51,985 bases of DNA from contig CAYLWJ010000086.1 in NCBI GenBank assembly GCA_964387355.1, positions 1-51,985 on the forward strand, in the 5' to 3' direction. Shown here one piece after another: positions 26,665 to 35,033 of this stretch (its first letter is position 1; every line of letters starts with the position of its first letter). The DNA is from Calidifonticultor sp964387355. GTDB taxonomy: Bacteria > Actinomycetota > Humimicrobiia > Humimicrobiales > Humimicrobiaceae. Position numbers and translations under genes: made by a program. Below the pieces are notes generated by a model. That model was not told the DNA's origin, did no database searches, and saw nothing but the letters and a program-made list of their open reading frames with translations.

Positions 26665-27915
26665 TCACCTGATTGTTTTAACTGATTTTAAAAAGCCTTT
26701 TATTACTGACTTAAAATTTTCATCATCAATTAAAAAAGCATCATGCCCATATGGAGATATTAAATTTACATAAGTAGTATCAACATTATTTATTTTTAAT
26801 GCTTTTACAATTTTTAATGACTGTTCTTTAGGATATAACCAATCTGAAGAAAATGAAATAATAAGACACTTAGATTTAACATTTTTTAATGCAGAAGCTA
26901 AATTAGGATGGTCTTTTGAAAGATTAAAATTATCTATAGCTTTAGTTATATAAAGATAAGAATTCGGGTCAAATCTTTTTATAAAACTTTCACTTTGATA
27001 CTGTAGGTAATTTTCAACCTCAAATTCCTTTGTAAAATCTGCTGGTTTACCTTCATATCCTAAAGAATCATTATTGTTTTTGAAACTTTTGTTTTTATTA
27101 AAATTATTTGAATTATTTGTGATATTATTTGTATTAATATATTCTCTGCCAAACTTTTTATGCATTGCTTCTTCACTTAAATATGTAATATGACCAATCA
27201 TCCTAGCTATTGATAAACCTACATCTGGTTTTCTATTTGTAGAATAGTAATTACCATTCTTCCATTCAGGATCACTTATAATTGCATATCTTCCAATGCT
27301 GTTAAATGCAATTTGTTGAGCTGTATGCTCAGTTGTGGTTGCAATTATTATTGCACTTTCCGAAGATTCCGGGTAAGAAACTATCCACTGCAAAGCTTGC
27401 ATTCCGCCCATTGAACCGCCAATTACAGCAAATAATTTTTTTATCCCTAAGAAATCTACTAATTTTTTTTGAACTTTTATCATATCATTTATAGTTACCT
27501 GTGGGAAACTTATGCTATACTCCTTATTTGTTAAAGGATTTATCGATGAAGGGCCAGTTGTACCCCTGCAACCTCCAATAACATTTGAACAAATAACAAA
27601 GTATTGGTTGGTATCAAGAGGCTTGTTAGGACCAATCATATTATCCCACCATCCCGGCTTTAAATCATCTGGGCTATTATATCCTGCTGCATGTGCATCT
27701 CCTGACAAAGCATGAAAAACTAAAATGGCATTATCATTACTTGAGTTTAATTTCCCATATGTTTCATATGCAACAGTTATTGGCCCAAACTTTACTCCTG
27801 AATCCAATATTAATTCATCAGGTGGGTTTGCAAAGGTAAAGTACTTTGTAGTAACTATACCTACACTTGTAGGACTGTTATAACTATCATATTTACTTTC
27901 CTTAATTACTTCCAT
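26665..27915 (-). CDS. metX: Homoserine O-acetyltransferase (MetX family)
   Basis: MetX acylates homoserine, the first committed step of methionine synthesis. It has the alpha/beta-hydrolase fold (416 aa) with NAILVFHALSGDAH, NVIGGCRGTTGPSS, nucleophile Ser168 in GGSMGGMQ, and a C-terminal YGHDAFLID carrying the catalytic His. Acetyl versus succinyl donor cannot be fixed by eye. A roughly 30-residue Asn-rich insertion (NNITNNSNNFNKNK) sits in the lid region and is probably a surface loop. A consensus sigma-70 promoter lies about 135 bp upstream. It forms an operon with metW. Confidence 0.93.
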   Translation of the reverse strand: MEVIKESKYDSYNSPTSVGIVTTKYFTFANPPDELILDSGVKFGPITVAYETYGKLNSSNDNAILVFHALSGDAHAAGYNSPDDLKPGWWDNMIGPNKPLDTNQYFVICSNVIGGCRGTTGPSSINPLTNKEYSISFPQVTINDMIKVQKKLVDFLGIKKLFAVIGGSMGGMQALQWIVSYPESSESAIIIATTTEHTAQQIAFNSIGRYAIISDPEWKNGNYYSTNRKPDVGLSIARMIGHITYLSEEAMHKKFGREYINTNNITNNSNNFNKNKSFKNNNDSLGYEGKPADFTKEFEVENYLQYQSESFIKRFDPNSYLYITKAIDNFNLSKDHPNLASALKNVKSKCLIISFSSDWLYPKEQSLKIVKALKINNVDTTYVNLISPYGHDAFLIDDENFKSVIKGFLKSVKTIR

Positions 27916-28049
27916 TTTAGGTTAATTTGAATTAAAAATATTTAAAAAATATAAATAAATACAAATACAATAATACTTTTACCAATAAATAATAATTTCT
28001 CCTTATTTTAATATTTATTATTTAGTGATATACTACTAAAATAATAGCA

Positions 28050-28077
28050 ATTATACATATTTCTTATTCTATGTCAA
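28050..28077 (-). promoter_or_regulatory. Sigma-70 promoter for metX-metW
   Basis: On the minus strand the sequence reads TTGACA (28077-28072), 16 bases, then TATAAT (28055-28050), a perfect match to both consensus hexamers. It would start transcription near 28043 and leave a leader of about 130 bases before metX. I see no SAM riboswitch (S-box or SAM-II) fold in that leader. Confidence 0.75.
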
Positions 28078-28123
28078 TTAATTACAGAATTTAAATGATT
28101 TAGCCTTGCTTTACAATAAAATA

Positions 28124-28152
28124 TTGATAGTTTAATTATGATGGTTTAAAAT
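28124..28152 (+). promoter_or_regulatory. Candidate sigma-70 promoter for hypF
   Basis: TTGATA (28124-28129), a 17 bp spacer and TAAAAT (28147-28152) form a good promoter on the plus strand, about 135 bp upstream of the hypF ATG. The rest of the 374 bp region between metX and hypF is AT-rich, with no gene, RNA or strong hairpin that I can see. Confidence 0.55.
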
Positions 28153-28289
28153 GCTTGCAATTTACTAATTTCTAGAAATTTACTAATTTAAATTTAATAA
28201 TTTTTAATACAATAAATTGATTATAATAAAATTTAAAAGTTTTAAATAACCAAAAAAATTTTAATTAATAAATATTTTAAATAATTATT

Positions 28290-30659
28290 ATGTTTACATA
28301 CCAAATAAACATAAAAGGCATTGTGCAAGGTGTTGGCTTTAGGCCTTTTATTTGGCTGTTATTTACAAAAAACAATATCTGTGGATTTGTAACTAACACC
28401 ACTGATGGGGTTTATATTGAAGCTAATTTTAAAGATAAAGTACACTTAAAAAAAATAATTAATTTAATATATAAAAATAAGCCTAATCCTGCATTAATTG
28501 AAAGTATTACTTTTAAAAAAATTGTAAAAAAAAATTTTACAGAATTTATTATCTTAGAAAGTTTCAAAACCAAAGAAAAATTTCAGTTAATATCACCTGA
28601 TATAGCTACTTGCAAAGACTGCCAAAAAGAAATTTATGATAAAAATAACAAAAGGCGTTATTTTTATCCTTTTACAAATTGCACAAATTGCGGACCACGC
28701 TTTACAATAATTAAAAAAATGCCCTATGACAGAGAAAATACTACAATGTCAGAATTTGAAATGTGTGCAGATTGCAAAAGCGAATATTTAGACCCTAAAA
28801 ATAGAAGGTTTCATGCACAACCAAATGCATGCTTAAATTGTGGCCCAAAATTAATTTTAACTGACAATAAAGGAAAATTAATAGATGAAATAAATCCAAT
28901 AAAGACTGCTGTTAATTTTATAAAACAAGGAAAGATTGTTGCAATAAAAAGCTTAGGTGGTTTTCAAATAGCCTGCAATGCATTATCTGATTCAGCAGTA
29001 AAGAAATTAAGAGAAAGAAAAAAAAGACCAACTAAACCATTTGCAATTATGTTTAAGGATATAAATCTAGTAAATGATTATTTAAAAATCAATAAATCTG
29101 AAGAAAATGCACTTTGCTCCTCTAAAGCTCCCATAGTCCTATTAAAGAAGAAAAAAAAATTAAAAGAAAAAATAAAGCCTTTAAGTACTTTCATTTCATA
29201 TAATAATAAATATGAAGGAGCTATTTTGCCTTATACTCCACTGCACCACTTACTATTTAAGTTTTTAAACATACCTTTAATAATGACTAGCGGTAATATT
29301 TCAGAAGAACCAATTGCTTCTAAAAATGATGAAGCAATTAATAAGCTTAAAAATATTTGTGATTATTTTTTAATTCATAATAGAGACATTTTTTCAAAAT
29401 ATGATGATTCTGTAATAAAAGTATTTAAAAACAAAGAAATGTTAATAAGAAGAGCTAGAGGATATGCTCCATACCCAATTAAATTAGATTTAAATATAGA
29501 AGATAAGGTAATTTTAGCTGTAGGTTCACAAGAAAAAAGTAATTTTTGCATATTAGTAAAAAATTATGCGATAGTAAGCCAGCATATTGGAGATTTAGAA
29601 ACAAAGGAAACTTTAGATTTTTTTACTGAATCAATAGACATATATAAAGAGTTGTTTGGAATAGAGAAGTTTGATGTAGTTGTTCATGACCTGCATCCTG
29701 ATTACTTATCAACAAGATTTGTTATGGAAAATTTTGATAAAAATTTTAGACTACCACTTCAACATCACCAGGCACATATTGCTAGTGTAATTGCTGAAAA
29801 TAATCTTTTAAAAAAAAGAGAAAACTTTATAGGGTTTTCATGGGATGGAACAGGCTTTGGAACAGACAGCAAAATATGGGGTAGTGAAATATTTTTAATA
29901 GATAAAAAACTAAATTTTCATAGAATTGGACATTTAAGAGAAAAATTTCTCCCAGGCGGTGATACTACAATTAAGAATCCATATAGAATGGCAATAGTGT
30001 ATCTTTATGAGTATTTTAAAAAAAATAATGATTTTAAAGATACAAAACTTTTTTTTGATTTTATATTAAAAAACTTTAAATTTTATAAAAATATTTTAAA
30101 TAAAACAGAATTAGATATTTTAATTTCCCAAATTAAATCCAGATACAATTCCCCACTAACAACAAGTATGGGAAGATTTTTTGATGCCGTAAGCTCAATT
30201 TTAAATATTACACATTTATCAACATTTGAAGGAGAAGCTGCTATTAATTTAGAAATGTCCTCCAGCTTAAAAACAAATGAAAGTTATAAAATTAAAATAG
30301 ATATAAACAAAGAAACAAAAGAAGGAAATTTAATTGAAATAGACGATTTTTTTATTTTTAACCAAATTATTATTGACTTATTAAATAACATAAAAATACC
30401 TGTAATTGCTGCCAAATTCCATAACACAATTTCAAAAATAGTTTTGGATATATCATTATTTTTAAAAAATAAGTATAATATTTCCACAATATTGCTAAGT
30501 GGCGGAGTTTTCCAAAATAATATTTTAATAAATAAAATTTATAAAACATTAAAAGAAAAAAAATTCGATGTTTTTACTAATTTTAAAGTTCCAGTTAATG
30601 ACGGTGGAATTTCACTTGGACAGGCATATTTAGCAGCTGTTAAATTATTAAATTATTAA
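28290..30659 (+). CDS. hypF: Carbamoyltransferase HypF, [NiFe] hydrogenase maturation
   Basis: HypF uses carbamoyl phosphate and ATP to carbamoylate the C-terminal Cys of HypE, the precursor of the CN ligands of the NiFe site. The 789 aa protein has the full domain order. An acylphosphatase domain comes first (GVGFRPFIW, residues 1-90). Two zinc-finger segments follow (CKDCQKEIYD, CTNCGPRFT, CADCKSEY and CLNCGPK, about 105-190), then a YrdC-like domain (FAIMFKD). A Kae1-like carbamoyltransferase domain ends the chain (LPLQHHQAHIASV, GFSWDGTGFG, STFEGEAAI, LLSGGVFQN). It starts the hypF-C-D-E run. Confidence 0.96.
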   Translation: MFTYQINIKGIVQGVGFRPFIWLLFTKNNICGFVTNTTDGVYIEANFKDKVHLKKIINLIYKNKPNPALIESITFKKIVKKNFTEFIILESFKTKEKFQLISPDIATCKDCQKEIYDKNNKRRYFYPFTNCTNCGPRFTIIKKMPYDRENTTMSEFEMCADCKSEYLDPKNRRFHAQPNACLNCGPKLILTDNKGKLIDEINPIKTAVNFIKQGKIVAIKSLGGFQIACNALSDSAVKKLRERKKRPTKPFAIMFKDINLVNDYLKINKSEENALCSSKAPIVLLKKKKKLKEKIKPLSTFISYNNKYEGAILPYTPLHHLLFKFLNIPLIMTSGNISEEPIASKNDEAINKLKNICDYFLIHNRDIFSKYDDSVIKVFKNKEMLIRRARGYAPYPIKLDLNIEDKVILAVGSQEKSNFCILVKNYAIVSQHIGDLETKETLDFFTESIDIYKELFGIEKFDVVVHDLHPDYLSTRFVMENFDKNFRLPLQHHQAHIASVIAENNLLKKRENFIGFSWDGTGFGTDSKIWGSEIFLIDKKLNFHRIGHLREKFLPGGDTTIKNPYRMAIVYLYEYFKKNNDFKDTKLFFDFILKNFKFYKNILNKTELDILISQIKSRYNSPLTTSMGRFFDAVSSILNITHLSTFEGEAAINLEMSSSLKTNESYKIKIDINKETKEGNLIEIDDFFIFNQIIIDLLNNIKIPVIAAKFHNTISKIVLDISLFLKNKYNISTILLSGGVFQNNILINKIYKTLKEKKFDVFTNFKVPVNDGGISLGQAYLAAVKLLNY

Positions 30660-30735
30660 AATACTAAATAATTAAAATATTAAAATTAAGTTATTAAAAT
30701 TACTAAATTACTAAATTATTAAATTACTAAATATT
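30656..30735. repeat. AT-only degenerate tandem repeat between hypF and hypC
   Basis: The gap after hypF consists largely of variations on ATTACTAAA/ATTATTAAA, about 8-9 bp per unit. No gene or terminator is visible. It precedes the strong ribosome site of hypC. Confidence 0.6.
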
Positions 30736-30770
30736 AATTTTGCTATTTATTTTTTTAAAAGGTGATAACA

Positions 30771-30992
30771 ATGTGTTTAGCAATACCTGCAAAAGTTTTA
30801 AGTATAAAAGATGATAGTGCAGATGTTGAGTCTTTTGGAGTTATTAAAACTGTAAATGTATCTTTAGTTCCAGATGTTAAAATTGGAAATTATGTAATTG
30901 TTCATGCTGGCTTTGCAATACAAATTATTGATGAAAACGAAGCTGAAATAACACAAGGCTACTGGAAGCAGTATTTTAATGAAAATGATTAA
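30771..30992 (+). CDS. hypC: Hydrogenase maturation chaperone HypC
   Basis: HypC binds HypD and the hydrogenase large-subunit precursor and shuttles the Fe(CN)2CO unit. It is a 73 aa beta-barrel protein that begins MCLAIPAKV, with the essential Cys2. The start was set at this ATG because Cys must be residue 2 and because AAGGTGAT lies just upstream. A GTG nine bases earlier is part of that ribosome site, not the start. It ends five bases before hypD. Confidence 0.95.
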   Translation: MCLAIPAKVLSIKDDSADVESFGVIKTVNVSLVPDVKIGNYVIVHAGFAIQIIDENEAEITQGYWKQYFNEND

Positions 30993-30997
30993 TACAA

Positions 30998-32179
30998 ATG
31001 ACAAATATTACAAATATAATAAACAATAAAATGTTAGACAATATTATAACTCAAATAAATAAGCTATCTAAGAAACTTTTTGACAAAAAAGAGCAATACA
31101 ATTTTACAAATAGTAAAAATATTACAAATATTAAAAATATAACTAAAGATAAAGCAATACAAAATAATAATTTTTCATTTAATATAATGGAAGTATGCGG
31201 AACGCATACAATGGCAATTGCTAAATATGGAATTTCACAACTACTTCCAAAAAACATAAATTTAATTAGCGGCCCTGGATGTCCAGTTTGTGTAACATCA
31301 ATTAACGATATTGATAAAATTATTGAAATCACTAATAAATATAACGTAACTATTTTTACTTTTGGTGATATGATGAAGGTTCCTGGCTCAAATTCAAGTT
31401 TTTCTCAGCAAAAATCAATTGGTAAAAAAATAATTATTTGTTACTCACCATTGGATGCGTTTGAATATGCTAAGAACAATCCAAGGGAAAATGTTATATT
31501 TATTGCTATTGGTTTTGAAACAACAGCACCACTTACGGCAGTTTTATTAAATAAAATTTATAATGAAAATATTAAAAATCTTTTTATATATTCCACACAT
31601 AAAATAATACCTCCAGCATTAGAAGCATTGCTTAATGACGAAAATATAAATATAAAAGCATTTTTACTGCCTGGTCATGTTTCTGCAATTATAGGTTTAA
31701 ATCCTTATAAATTTATCGCAAAAAAATATAATATTCCTGCTGTTATTAGTGGATTTGAACCTGAAAGTATTTTAAAGTCAATTCTAATGATTTTAAAATC
31801 TTATGTAAATAATAATCCAGACATATTAATCGAGTATAATTCTATAGTTAAAATTGAAGGAAATCCGACAGCACAACAAAAAATTAACCAGGTTTTTGAA
31901 ATTACTGACTCAGATTGGCGAGGTATTGGAAAAATACCAAAAAGTGGACTAGATTTAAAGAAAGAATTTTCTAATTTTGATGCAAAAGTTATCTTTAAAA
32001 TTGACCCAATAATTTCAAAAGAACCACCTGGTTGTGAATGTGGAAATATATTAAAAGGAATAAAATCCCCATTAAATTGTAAATATTTTGGTAAGTTATG
32101 TAACCCAAGTAACCCAATTGGACCCTGTATGGTTTCTAGTGAAGGTGCATGCGCAGCTTATTTTAAATATTTAACTTAA
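30998..32179 (+). CDS. hypD: Hydrogenase maturation protein HypD
   Basis: HypD is the iron-sulfur scaffold on which the Fe(CN)2CO unit forms with HypC. Present are MEVCGTHTMAIAKYG, LISGPGCPVCV, FAIGFETTAP-type sequence (FIAIGFETTAP), and the C-terminal cluster-binding cysteines (PPGCECGNIL, LNCKYFGKLCNPSNPIGPC). At 393 aa it is slightly long. The first ~60 residues are an Asn/Thr/Lys-rich stretch (TNITNI, ITNIKNI) encoded by near-repeats, which replaces the usual short helical start. The catalytic region begins at about residue 63. Confidence 0.95.
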   Translation: MTNITNIINNKMLDNIITQINKLSKKLFDKKEQYNFTNSKNITNIKNITKDKAIQNNNFSFNIMEVCGTHTMAIAKYGISQLLPKNINLISGPGCPVCVTSINDIDKIIEITNKYNVTIFTFGDMMKVPGSNSSFSQQKSIGKKIIICYSPLDAFEYAKNNPRENVIFIAIGFETTAPLTAVLLNKIYNENIKNLFIYSTHKIIPPALEALLNDENINIKAFLLPGHVSAIIGLNPYKFIAKKYNIPAVISGFEPESILKSILMILKSYVNNNPDILIEYNSIVKIEGNPTAQQKINQVFEITDSDWRGIGKIPKSGLDLKKEFSNFDAKVIFKIDPIISKEPPGCECGNILKGIKSPLNCKYFGKLCNPSNPIGPCMVSSEGACAAYFKYLT

Positions 32180-32229
32180 ATATTTAACTTAAAAATAACA
32201 TAAAATCAAAATCAAAAAGAATATAAAAA

Positions 32230-33273
32230 ATGAATGATAAAAAAATTTTACTTTCATATGGTGATGGTGGTCAAAAAACCACTGATTTAATCAATAATTT
32301 ATTTTTAAAACATTTAAAAAATGATATTCTTTTAAAACTGGAAGATAGCGCTGTAGTAAATTGTCCAAGCAATAAAATCGCATTTACTACTGATAGTTTT
32401 GTTGTAAATCCTTTATTTTTTCCTGGAGGTGATATTGGGAAACTATCTATTTGTGGAACAATTAATGACCTTGTTACTTCTGGGTGCCAACCAGTAGCGC
32501 TAAGTTTGGCATTAATTATTGAAGAAGGTTTTAAATATAAAGATTTAGAAAAAATAATAGTTTCAATAAAAAATACCCTTCAGTTAACCTCATGCAAAAT
32601 TGGTATAGTGACTGGAGATACAAAGGTAGTTGAAAAAGGTAATGCAGATGGCTTATTTATTAATACTAGTGGTATTGGCTATATAATAAATGATTTAAAT
32701 ATTTCACCTTTTAATATCAAGGAAGGCGATGATATTATTATTAATGGGACAATCGCTGAACATGGCATTGCAATTCTAAGCACAAGAAAAGAATTTAATT
32801 TTAAAACAAACATAATTAGTGATTGTGCACCTTTAGACAAACTTGTTTTTGATATGTTAAGTGTATCAAAAAATATACATGCATTAAAGGATGCAACAAG
32901 GGGTGGACTAGCCAGAGTTTTAATTGAATTATCAGCAGCATCTAACTTAGAGTTTGAAATATTTGAAGAGGATATACCTATTCAACGAGAAGTAAAAGGA
33001 ATTTGCCAATTCTTGGGTTTAGACCCATTATATGTAGCAAATGAGGGAAAGATAGTTGCTTTTGTTAGCCAACAAGAAAGCCAAAAAGTTTTAGAAGTAA
33101 TGAGAAAAAATGAATTAGGAAAAAATGCTAAAATTATTGGGAAAGTAAGAAACTGTAAAGATACGCCTAAAAATGCACCTAAAAATACACCGAAGGTTTA
33201 TGTAATTACAAAATTAGGAACAAAAAGAATTTTAAATTTGCATTATAGTGAACAGCTACCCAGAATATGCTAA
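32230..33273 (+). CDS. hypE: Hydrogenase maturation protein HypE
   Basis: HypE dehydrates the thiocarbamate on its own C-terminal Cys to thiocyanate and donates CN to iron. The PurM-like fold (347 aa) shows FTTDSFVVNPLFFPGGDIGK, CGTINDLVTSG, DATRGGLARVL and a terminal PRIC, so the modified residue is the last one, Cys347. The 3' end overlaps the 3' end of the convergent maturation protease gene by 18 bases. Confidence 0.96.
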   Translation: MNDKKILLSYGDGGQKTTDLINNLFLKHLKNDILLKLEDSAVVNCPSNKIAFTTDSFVVNPLFFPGGDIGKLSICGTINDLVTSGCQPVALSLALIIEEGFKYKDLEKIIVSIKNTLQLTSCKIGIVTGDTKVVEKGNADGLFINTSGIGYIINDLNISPFNIKEGDDIIINGTIAEHGIAILSTRKEFNFKTNIISDCAPLDKLVFDMLSVSKNIHALKDATRGGLARVLIELSAASNLEFEIFEEDIPIQREVKGICQFLGLDPLYVANEGKIVAFVSQQESQKVLEVMRKNELGKNAKIIGKVRNCKDTPKNAPKNTPKVYVITKLGTKRILNLHYSEQLPRIC

Positions 33274-33816
33274 ATCTTCAACTTCTTTTTTTACAATGGA
33301 TATAATCTGATCAAGTTTATTTTCAATTTCAGGTGAAATTTTATCACTATAACCAACTTTTTTTGGTTTTATTCCAATAATTCTTATTTCTGTTTTTAAT
33401 TCTAATGTTTTTAATAACTCAAATATATCTGTAAGATCTAAATCATGTAGTGAATAGCTTTTAAAAACAGCCTTCTTTTTAAAAAATTCTTTTACATTTT
33501 CTGGTCTAAAAACAACAACTTCTCCTACTTGCTGACCTGCATCAACTGCATCAATAATTACAACTTTTTGTGCGTCTTTTACTAAAAAAACTAAATCAAA
33601 TCCTGATGTTCCACCATCTAAAATTTCAATATCTTTATTAAGATGACTAAAAATATTTTTTTCCCTAAGAGTATTTATAACTTTAATACCTATACCATCA
33701 TCCCCCATTAATAAATTCCCAAACCCAATAATTTTTATTTTATTAGTGTTTTCATTTTTATTATTTTTTAAGTTAGAATTGATATCATCATTATTTGAAT
33801 GAATTTCAGAAACCAT
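33256..33816 (-). CDS. [NiFe] hydrogenase maturation endopeptidase (HyaD/HycI family)
   Basis: This protease removes the C-terminal tail of the nickel-loaded large subunit. The HybD-like fold has GFGNLLMGDDGIG (metal-sensing acidic residue in the GDDG stretch), VVIIDAVDAG (second Asp) and SLHDLDLTD (His). The product is 186 aa because of an extra N-terminal ~27-residue Asn-rich leader (NNDDINSNLKNNKNENTNK). GGGAGTG precedes the ATG. It is convergent with hypE, overlapping it by 18 bases, and is the only maturation gene here on the strand opposite hypFCDE. Its expected substrate is the group 3b large subunit, which keeps a cleavable tail. Confidence 0.9.
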   Translation of the reverse strand: MVSEIHSNNDDINSNLKNNKNENTNKIKIIGFGNLLMGDDGIGIKVINTLREKNIFSHLNKDIEILDGGTSGFDLVFLVKDAQKVVIIDAVDAGQQVGEVVVFRPENVKEFFKKKAVFKSYSLHDLDLTDIFELLKTLELKTEIRIIGIKPKKVGYSDKISPEIENKLDQIISIVKKEVEDLAYSG

Positions 33817-33902
33817 TAAGCACTCCCAAAAAACTTTTTATAATTTTAATAAATTTTTAAGCTTAGGTGTTCTTTAATTTTTATTGAACATAAAATCTCT
33901 AT

Positions 33903-33920
33903 ATAGCATAAATATGCTAT
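33903..33920. promoter_or_regulatory. Palindrome ATAGCATA-AA-TATGCTAT upstream of the maturation protease
   Basis: Perfect 8 bp arms around an AA centre lie in the 350 bp region between the protease and nfnA, about 85 bp upstream of the protease start. The 10-mer ATAGCATAAA also occurs inside the 17 bp inverted repeat in the [NiFe] hydrogenase leader (43329-43338). It may be the binding site of a regulator shared by the two units. Confidence 0.5.
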
Positions 33921-34081
33921 TTATTCTGCATTTTATTATAATATTATAATTATAGTTTTTATACAATTATAAAATATATTAAAATTAAAATAAAATTAAT
34001 TTTTAAAGCATTTAAAATTAATTTTTTATTATTTCTTTTCTTTCTTTAATTAGTTATAATAAATCACTTAAAATATTTTTG

Positions 34082-34126
34082 TTTGTAACTAGTTTGTAAT
34101 TGACTTTAAATATAAAATAGTATAAA
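34082..34126 (+). promoter_or_regulatory. Promoter and tandem TTTGTAA operator-like sites upstream of nfnA
   Basis: Two direct repeats, TTTGTAACTAG (34082) and TTTGTAATTGA (34093), lie exactly 11 bp apart. The second runs into a -35-like TTGACT (34100-34105), which is followed at 15 bp by TATAAA (34121-34126). The arrangement, tandem half-sites one helical turn apart abutting the -35, suits an activator or repressor. The same TTTGTAA pair with the same 11 bp period occurs upstream of the [FeFe] hydrogenase operon. Confidence 0.55.
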
Positions 34127-34166
34127 TTTTTAACATCTTTTTTAAAAATAATAAGGAGAGAGTCAA

Positions 34167-35033
34167 TTGTATGCTCAAAATCAAATTTTAAATAAACGTG
34201 ATTTAGCAAAAGATATAGTTAGCTTTGATATTTTTTCGCCAGTAATTGCACAAAAAGCTAAAGCAGGCCAATTTGTAGTAATAAGAATTGATAATAAAGG
34301 AGAAAGAATTCCTTTAACTATTGCTGATAGCGATAAAGAAAAAGGAGTTATTAACCTAACAATTTTAAAAAGAGGCAAATCTACAAATTTGCTAAGTCAA
34401 TTAAATACCGGTCAGTCAATAATGGATATAGTAGGGCCGCTTGGCAGACCTTCTGAGATAGAAAATTTTGGAAATGTTATTGTTATTGGCGGCGGTGTAG
34501 GTATAGCACCCACTTACCCAATAATAAAGGCTTTAAAACTTAAAGATAATTATGTCATCTCTATATTAGGAGCTAAAAGTAAAGATGGTTTAATATTTGA
34601 AAATGAAATTAAAGCCTATAGCGATGAATTTTATATTTGTTCCGATGATGGAACATGTGGCTTTAAAGGATTTGTATCAGAATTTTTAATAAAATATTTA
34701 AATGATAGTAAAACAAAAAATTTTAAAATAAACAGAGTTATTGCAATTGGTCCTGCTTTAATGATGAAGACAGTATGTGAAATTACAAAAAACTATGAAA
34801 TTAAAACAATAGTTTCATTAAACCCTATTATGGTAGACGGAACAGGCATGTGCGGTTCCTGCAGAGTTGAAGTTGGAGGTAATACTAAATTTGCATGTGT
34901 TGATGGACCAGAATTTGACGGACATTTAGTTGATTTTAATTTATTAATTTCTAGATTAAATATTTATTGTCAAGAGGAAAATATAGCATTAAAAAAATTT
35001 ATGGAGAATCATAAATGCAAAATGAACATTTAA
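34167..35033 (+). CDS. nfnA: NfnA, ferredoxin-NADP+ reductase subunit alpha (electron-bifurcating transhydrogenase)
   Basis: NfnA is the small FAD/[2Fe-2S] subunit of NfnAB, which couples reduced ferredoxin plus NADH to reduction of two NADP+. The 288 aa protein has the ferredoxin-reductase FAD fold (GQFVVIRID, ERIPLTIAD), the NAD-binding IGGGVGIAPTYPIIKAL, and the [2Fe-2S] cysteines in GTGMCGSCRVEVGG and FACVDGPEF. The start is TTG with an AAGGAG site eight bases upstream. A nearby ATG at 34171 is out of frame. It overlaps nfnB by 19 bases. Confidence 0.9.
   Translation: MYAQNQILNKRDLAKDIVSFDIFSPVIAQKAKAGQFVVIRIDNKGERIPLTIADSDKEKGVINLTILKRGKSTNLLSQLNTGQSIMDIVGPLGRPSEIENFGNVIVIGGGVGIAPTYPIIKALKLKDNYVISILGAKSKDGLIFENEIKAYSDEFYICSDDGTCGFKGFVSEFLIKYLNDSKTKNFKINRVIAIGPALMMKTVCEITKNYEIKTIVSLNPIMVDGTGMCGSCRVEVGGNTKFACVDGPEFDGHLVDFNLLISRLNIYCQEENIALKKFMENHKCKMNI

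Noticed and set aside
27916..28289. SAM riboswitch in the metX leader
   Set aside because: I looked for S-box and SAM-II-like stems between the promoter and metX, and found only AT-rich sequence without GC-containing helices.
30762..30770. GTG start three codons upstream of the hypC ATG
   Set aside because: It overlaps the AAGGTGAT ribosome site, and HypC needs Cys as residue 2, which only the ATG gives.
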